Origin: Akanthomyces muscarius
Taxonomy: Eukaryota; Ascomycota; Sordariomycetes; Hypocreales; Cordycipitaceae
DNA length: 64,000 nucleotides
Reading direction: 5' to 3'
NCBI RefSeq assembly: GCF_028009165.1
Contig: NC_079242.1
Location: 4,092,001-4,156,000, forward strand
Every line of letters starts with the position of its first letter. Position 1 is the first letter of the stretch. Shown one piece after another: positions 61,261-64,000 of this stretch. The position numbers and the translations under genes were made by a program. The notes under the pieces are model-generated. The model did no database searches. It was not told where the DNA came from and was given only the letters and a program-made list of their open reading frames with translations.

Positions 61261-61871
61261 TACGCTTTGAGATCTTTAGAATTTAGCTCGAAAATATCTA
61301 GGAGCCGCAAAAATTTGCGATTCTCAGAAATCATGAATATGAAAGTGTGTCTTCATGTTTGCTGTCCCTGGTTTTGCGGAGCTACTCTGGGCTCGGATAT
61401 ATACTACACAGCCAGCTCCGTAGCTCCGACGCCGGATGTTTGTGGGGTTAATCGAAACATGTCCGATCGCCAAGAACATTGCGCAAATACTAAATTAAAT
61501 ATGATAGTTTACTGAGTAATCCTATCGGAATTAACGTGGATGCAACTGCAGCCATACTGCCGATTTGCGATTCCGGTAAGCCCGGTTGGCATAAAGGGTA
61601 GAGTGCGGTAACATGAACGATCGTGCTGAGTTGGTGATGTCAAGACTTGTTTAGTGTACCAGTAGTCTCCTACTCGCGAGACAGTTAAGTCCGCGCCACG
61701 TGAGGACCTACTGGCTCTCAGCTTCTGCGGCGATGAACTATTTAATGAAGCCGTTACGCTGCGACCAAAGGTTCAGTCCACTGCGATGGGCAACAACCAA
61801 TTCGCACTACAATCACGCGTCAACTCTGGATCCAACACCCTCATCTACACCCTCCTTATTATTTGCAGAAA
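61261..61871. promoter_or_regulatory. Upstream region of the SDR gene
   Basis: No gene is seen. A palindromic CACGTG (E-box) lies near 61696-61703 and could be a bHLH site. Confidence 0.4.
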
Positions 61872-62675
61872 ATGTCGCTCGCAGGGCGAGTTATCATCAT
61901 TACAGGAGGCTCCAATGGTATTGGAAAGGCCTGTGTTGAACGATTGGGACGAGACGGCGCCAGTGTTGTGGTCAACTACTACAGCGATGAAGCTGGCGCG
62001 AATGCGCTTGTTTCTTCTATTGGCGAAGATCGTGCCTTGGCTGTCCAGGCCGATGCCAGCACGATGGACGGAATCACCAAAATTATCGACGAAGCAGTGA
62101 AGAAGTTCGGCCACATCGATGTAGTGATGGCAAATGCTGCAATGATGATGATGCGCAATGTCGAGAATACAACTGAAGACGACTTTGACAACATGTTCAA
62201 GCTTAATGTCAAAGGGCCGTACTTTCTTGCCCAGGTAATTACCTCCAACAGAGACGCTGGTATTTTCGAAAAGAGGCATTAGCTAATAAATCAACAGAAA
62301 GCTGCGCCTCACATCCGCGACGGTGGAAGCATTATTTTCGTTTCTACTGGCATTTGCCACCACTCACTCGTCTTGCCCGACTACCTTCTCTACGCCTCAA
62401 CAAAGGGGGCAATTGAGCAGATGACACGTGTTATGGCAAAGGGACTGGCTGCAAAGGGCATTACGGTGAATGCTGTCGGCCCAGGTCCCACTGCCACGGA
62501 ACTGTTCTTCAAGGGGAAAAGTGAAGCCCAGATAAATGCGCTCAAGAAGATGAACCCTTTTGGCCGATTCGGCGAGCCAGCCGAAATTGCCAGCATGGTT
62601 GCCTTCTTAGCTGGCCCCGACAGCCGATGGGTCTCGGGACAAACCTACCTGGTAAATGGAGGTACGATGGTGTAA
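61872..62675 (+). CDS. Short-chain dehydrogenase/reductase
   Basis: Exons 61872-62234 and 62298-62675 give 246 residues. The 63-nt intron is GT-AG with a CTAATAAATC-like branch. The Rossmann signature TGGSNGIG is at 11-18, so it binds NAD(P)H. ANAA (near 90-93) is the NNAG-type motif. The catalytic YxxxK is Y153-A-S-T-K157. VGPGPTATELF matches the usual PG motif, and DSRWVSGQTYLVNGG the C-terminal end. The upstream Ser is less clear, as S137 lies 16 residues before the Tyr, longer than usual. Relatives in fungi act in secondary metabolism, polyol or ketone reduction; the substrate cannot be told. It stands alone, without a biosynthetic cluster in view. Confidence 0.87.
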
Positions 62676-63209
62676 ATTCCAAGGTATTTGCTACCATGAT
62701 ATAGAACACATAGAGGATTAAAAGGCGATTGATTCAATCAAGTGACTCACAGTGAACAGTCATCGTGCCACTAGCGTTTCAGTGCATCATTCATCCTCCG
62801 CACGCCGCGAAAAAGCGACCAGATTCGTAGGAATAAATTACGTGCAGAGTGGAAGTTGTGCCGAGATTCCTGCGAAAGTCACCGAACAATAAGAAGCTAT
62901 AGGACAGCTTGACGTTGTACGAAGTGCATGTTCATCTTATCAACTCCGTGGTTCCCGCCACTGTTCCCATTATCACGTGCCGCGGGTGACTAAGTGCGTC
63001 ATTGGAGCTCCCCAGCTCGGCCTGTGGGCCCCCAGAAAGCCAACCACTAACGTGGCTTTTAGATGGTCGCTGTGTCCTCAGCTGTATTGAAGCAACTCCC
63101 CATCGTCTCTCGTCGCGCTTGTCTGGGAGGTTCAAAAATGGGGATATAACAGGATCGCATAGCCTACTTATTGGATATTGACATTGAAAGTCTTGTGCCA
63201 ATGCCCAAG
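62676..63209. other. Intergenic region between SDR and Hrd1
   Basis: Contains the SDR 3' end and the Hrd1 promoter. No gene or repeat is seen. Confidence 0.55.
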
Positions 63210-64000
63210 ATGCGTCTGGGATGGTACGCTGGGGTAAGCTATTCACGACTGCGGCTTGCTCTCAAGGGGCGCCATCAAGTGGCATGACCGTTAACATATC
63301 CTCCTTAGGCGTCGACGGCCCTTGCTGGTGCTGTTGTCTTCTCGGCTTTTCAGCAGAGGGCCAACTTTTACTCGGCAATGGTCTATCTGTCGCAGAGCAA
63401 TTTCTGCTTGCTCGTGAGTCAAGTCGAGGTATCGCCTGCCCAGCACTGATGGTCTAACACAACTCTGATGCCAGATATTGATCAACTTTACACTACTTAT
63501 ATACGGAACATTTGTCTACGGTCTTTCTCAGCTGTGCTGGGGAACCCTACGAACCGCCGAAGTCGAACAACTGACCGAGCGAGCCTGGTTCGCTATCACC
63601 GAAACATGCTTAGCCATGACTATATTCCGCGATGAGCTCGGGGCTTGGTTCCTTGTGATGTTCACAGCTCTCGTAACGGGCAAGGTTTGGGGCTGGATAG
63701 GGGATGGTCGAGTCGAGTTTCTAGAACAGCAACCGCCGGCGAACCCCCGCCTGTTCCATACCCGCCTGACCATCTCGCTTCTCATGAGCTTTGTCTATGA
63801 CGTTTGGATCCTTCGATACTGCATCAATACTGTCATTCAAGAGGCTCGAGCTGACATGATGGTTATGTTTCTCTTTGAGTTTGCCGTCCTCGCAACAACA
63901 TCCGGGAGATCCGGGGTACGATACATACTCTCCATTATTGAGCAAAAGATGATCCAGACACAGACGCAAGCACGTCTTCTGGAGCGCAAACAAGAAGTTA
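63210..64000 (+). CDS. hrd1: ER-membrane E3 ubiquitin ligase Hrd1 (5' part, runs off the window)
   Basis: Exons 63210-63233, 63309-63413 and 63475 to beyond 64000; the gene is cut by the window edge. Introns (75 and 61 nt) are GT-AG and in phase. The visible protein begins [39 protein letters not shown], the typical Hrd1 N-terminus, then membrane segments ([51 protein letters not shown]) with a long loop ending in LLERKQEV. The RING finger lies beyond the end. Hrd1 with Hrd3 and Usa1 retrotranslocates and ubiquitinates misfolded ER proteins (ERAD). An in-frame ATG at 63201 would add three residues; 63210 has A at -3 and fits the family. The family is clear. Confidence 0.92.

Noticed and set aside
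61863..61871. Earlier start of the SDR at a TTG codon
   Set aside because: Eukaryotic genes normally use ATG; the ATG at 61872 fits the family start before the Rossmann motif.

Overview
This 64 kb window is nuclear DNA of a filamentous ascomycete, most likely a sordariomycete (possibly Hypocreales, but I cannot fix the genus). The evidence is short spliceosomal introns of about 45-100 nt with GT-AG ends and CTAAC/CTGAC branch sites, GC-rich third codon positions in the genes, and a set of eukaryotic housekeeping and fungal-type proteins. I saw no operons, CRISPR arrays, rRNA, tRNA or intact transposons. Exon coordinates come from reading frame, splice motifs and phase, not from transcripts.

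Layout. (1) 1.9-6.5 kb: a cAMP-receptor-like GPCR (+) converges on a fungal protein with a degenerate methyltransferase fold (-). (2) 8.8-11.1 kb: a nine-exon AzgA-type purine permease (+). (3) 11.4-15.0 kb: UCH37/UCHL5 deubiquitinase and a HERP/Usa1-like ubiquitin-domain membrane protein, both minus. The second diverges from mitochondrial phosphatidylserine decarboxylase PSD1 (+, 15.8-17.5 kb). (4) 18.2-20.1 kb: an FAD/NADPH reductase lacking the FMN domain (-), then a 4.7 kb stretch with no gene I can support. (5) 24.8-27.9 kb: fibrillarin (-) and ribosomal protein uL22/L17 (+) diverge from a shared promoter carrying a telo-box. (6) 28.6-32.7 kb: a single-exon F-box protein and a secreted DUF3455 protein (both -). 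(7) 34.5-40.7 kb: the golgin CASP/Coy1 (-) and a Vps3/TGFBRAP1-type CORVET subunit (+) share a 358 bp promoter. (8) 42.4-45.3 kb: a C2H2 zinc-finger regulator (-) with a 1 kb intron. (9) 45.3-61.8 kb: a long gene-poor stretch with homopolymers and microsatellites, one orphan open frame, and a probable SDR relic. (10) 61.9-62.7 kb: an intact short-chain dehydrogenase (+). (11) 63.2 kb to the end: the 5' part of the ER ubiquitin ligase Hrd1 (+), cut off by the window edge.

Themes. Several genes serve protein quality control (UCH37, HERP-like, F-box, Hrd1), endomembrane trafficking (CASP, Vps3) and ribosome biogenesis (fibrillarin, uL22), but this is an ordinary fungal chromosome segment, not a functional cluster. 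I found no convincing new biological system. The best leads are the FMN-less reductase with its cysteine-rich N-terminus, the degenerate methyltransferase, the gene-poor region upstream of the C2H2 regulator with its orphan frame, and some unusual gene structures (a GC-AG intron, a 14-nt microexon).
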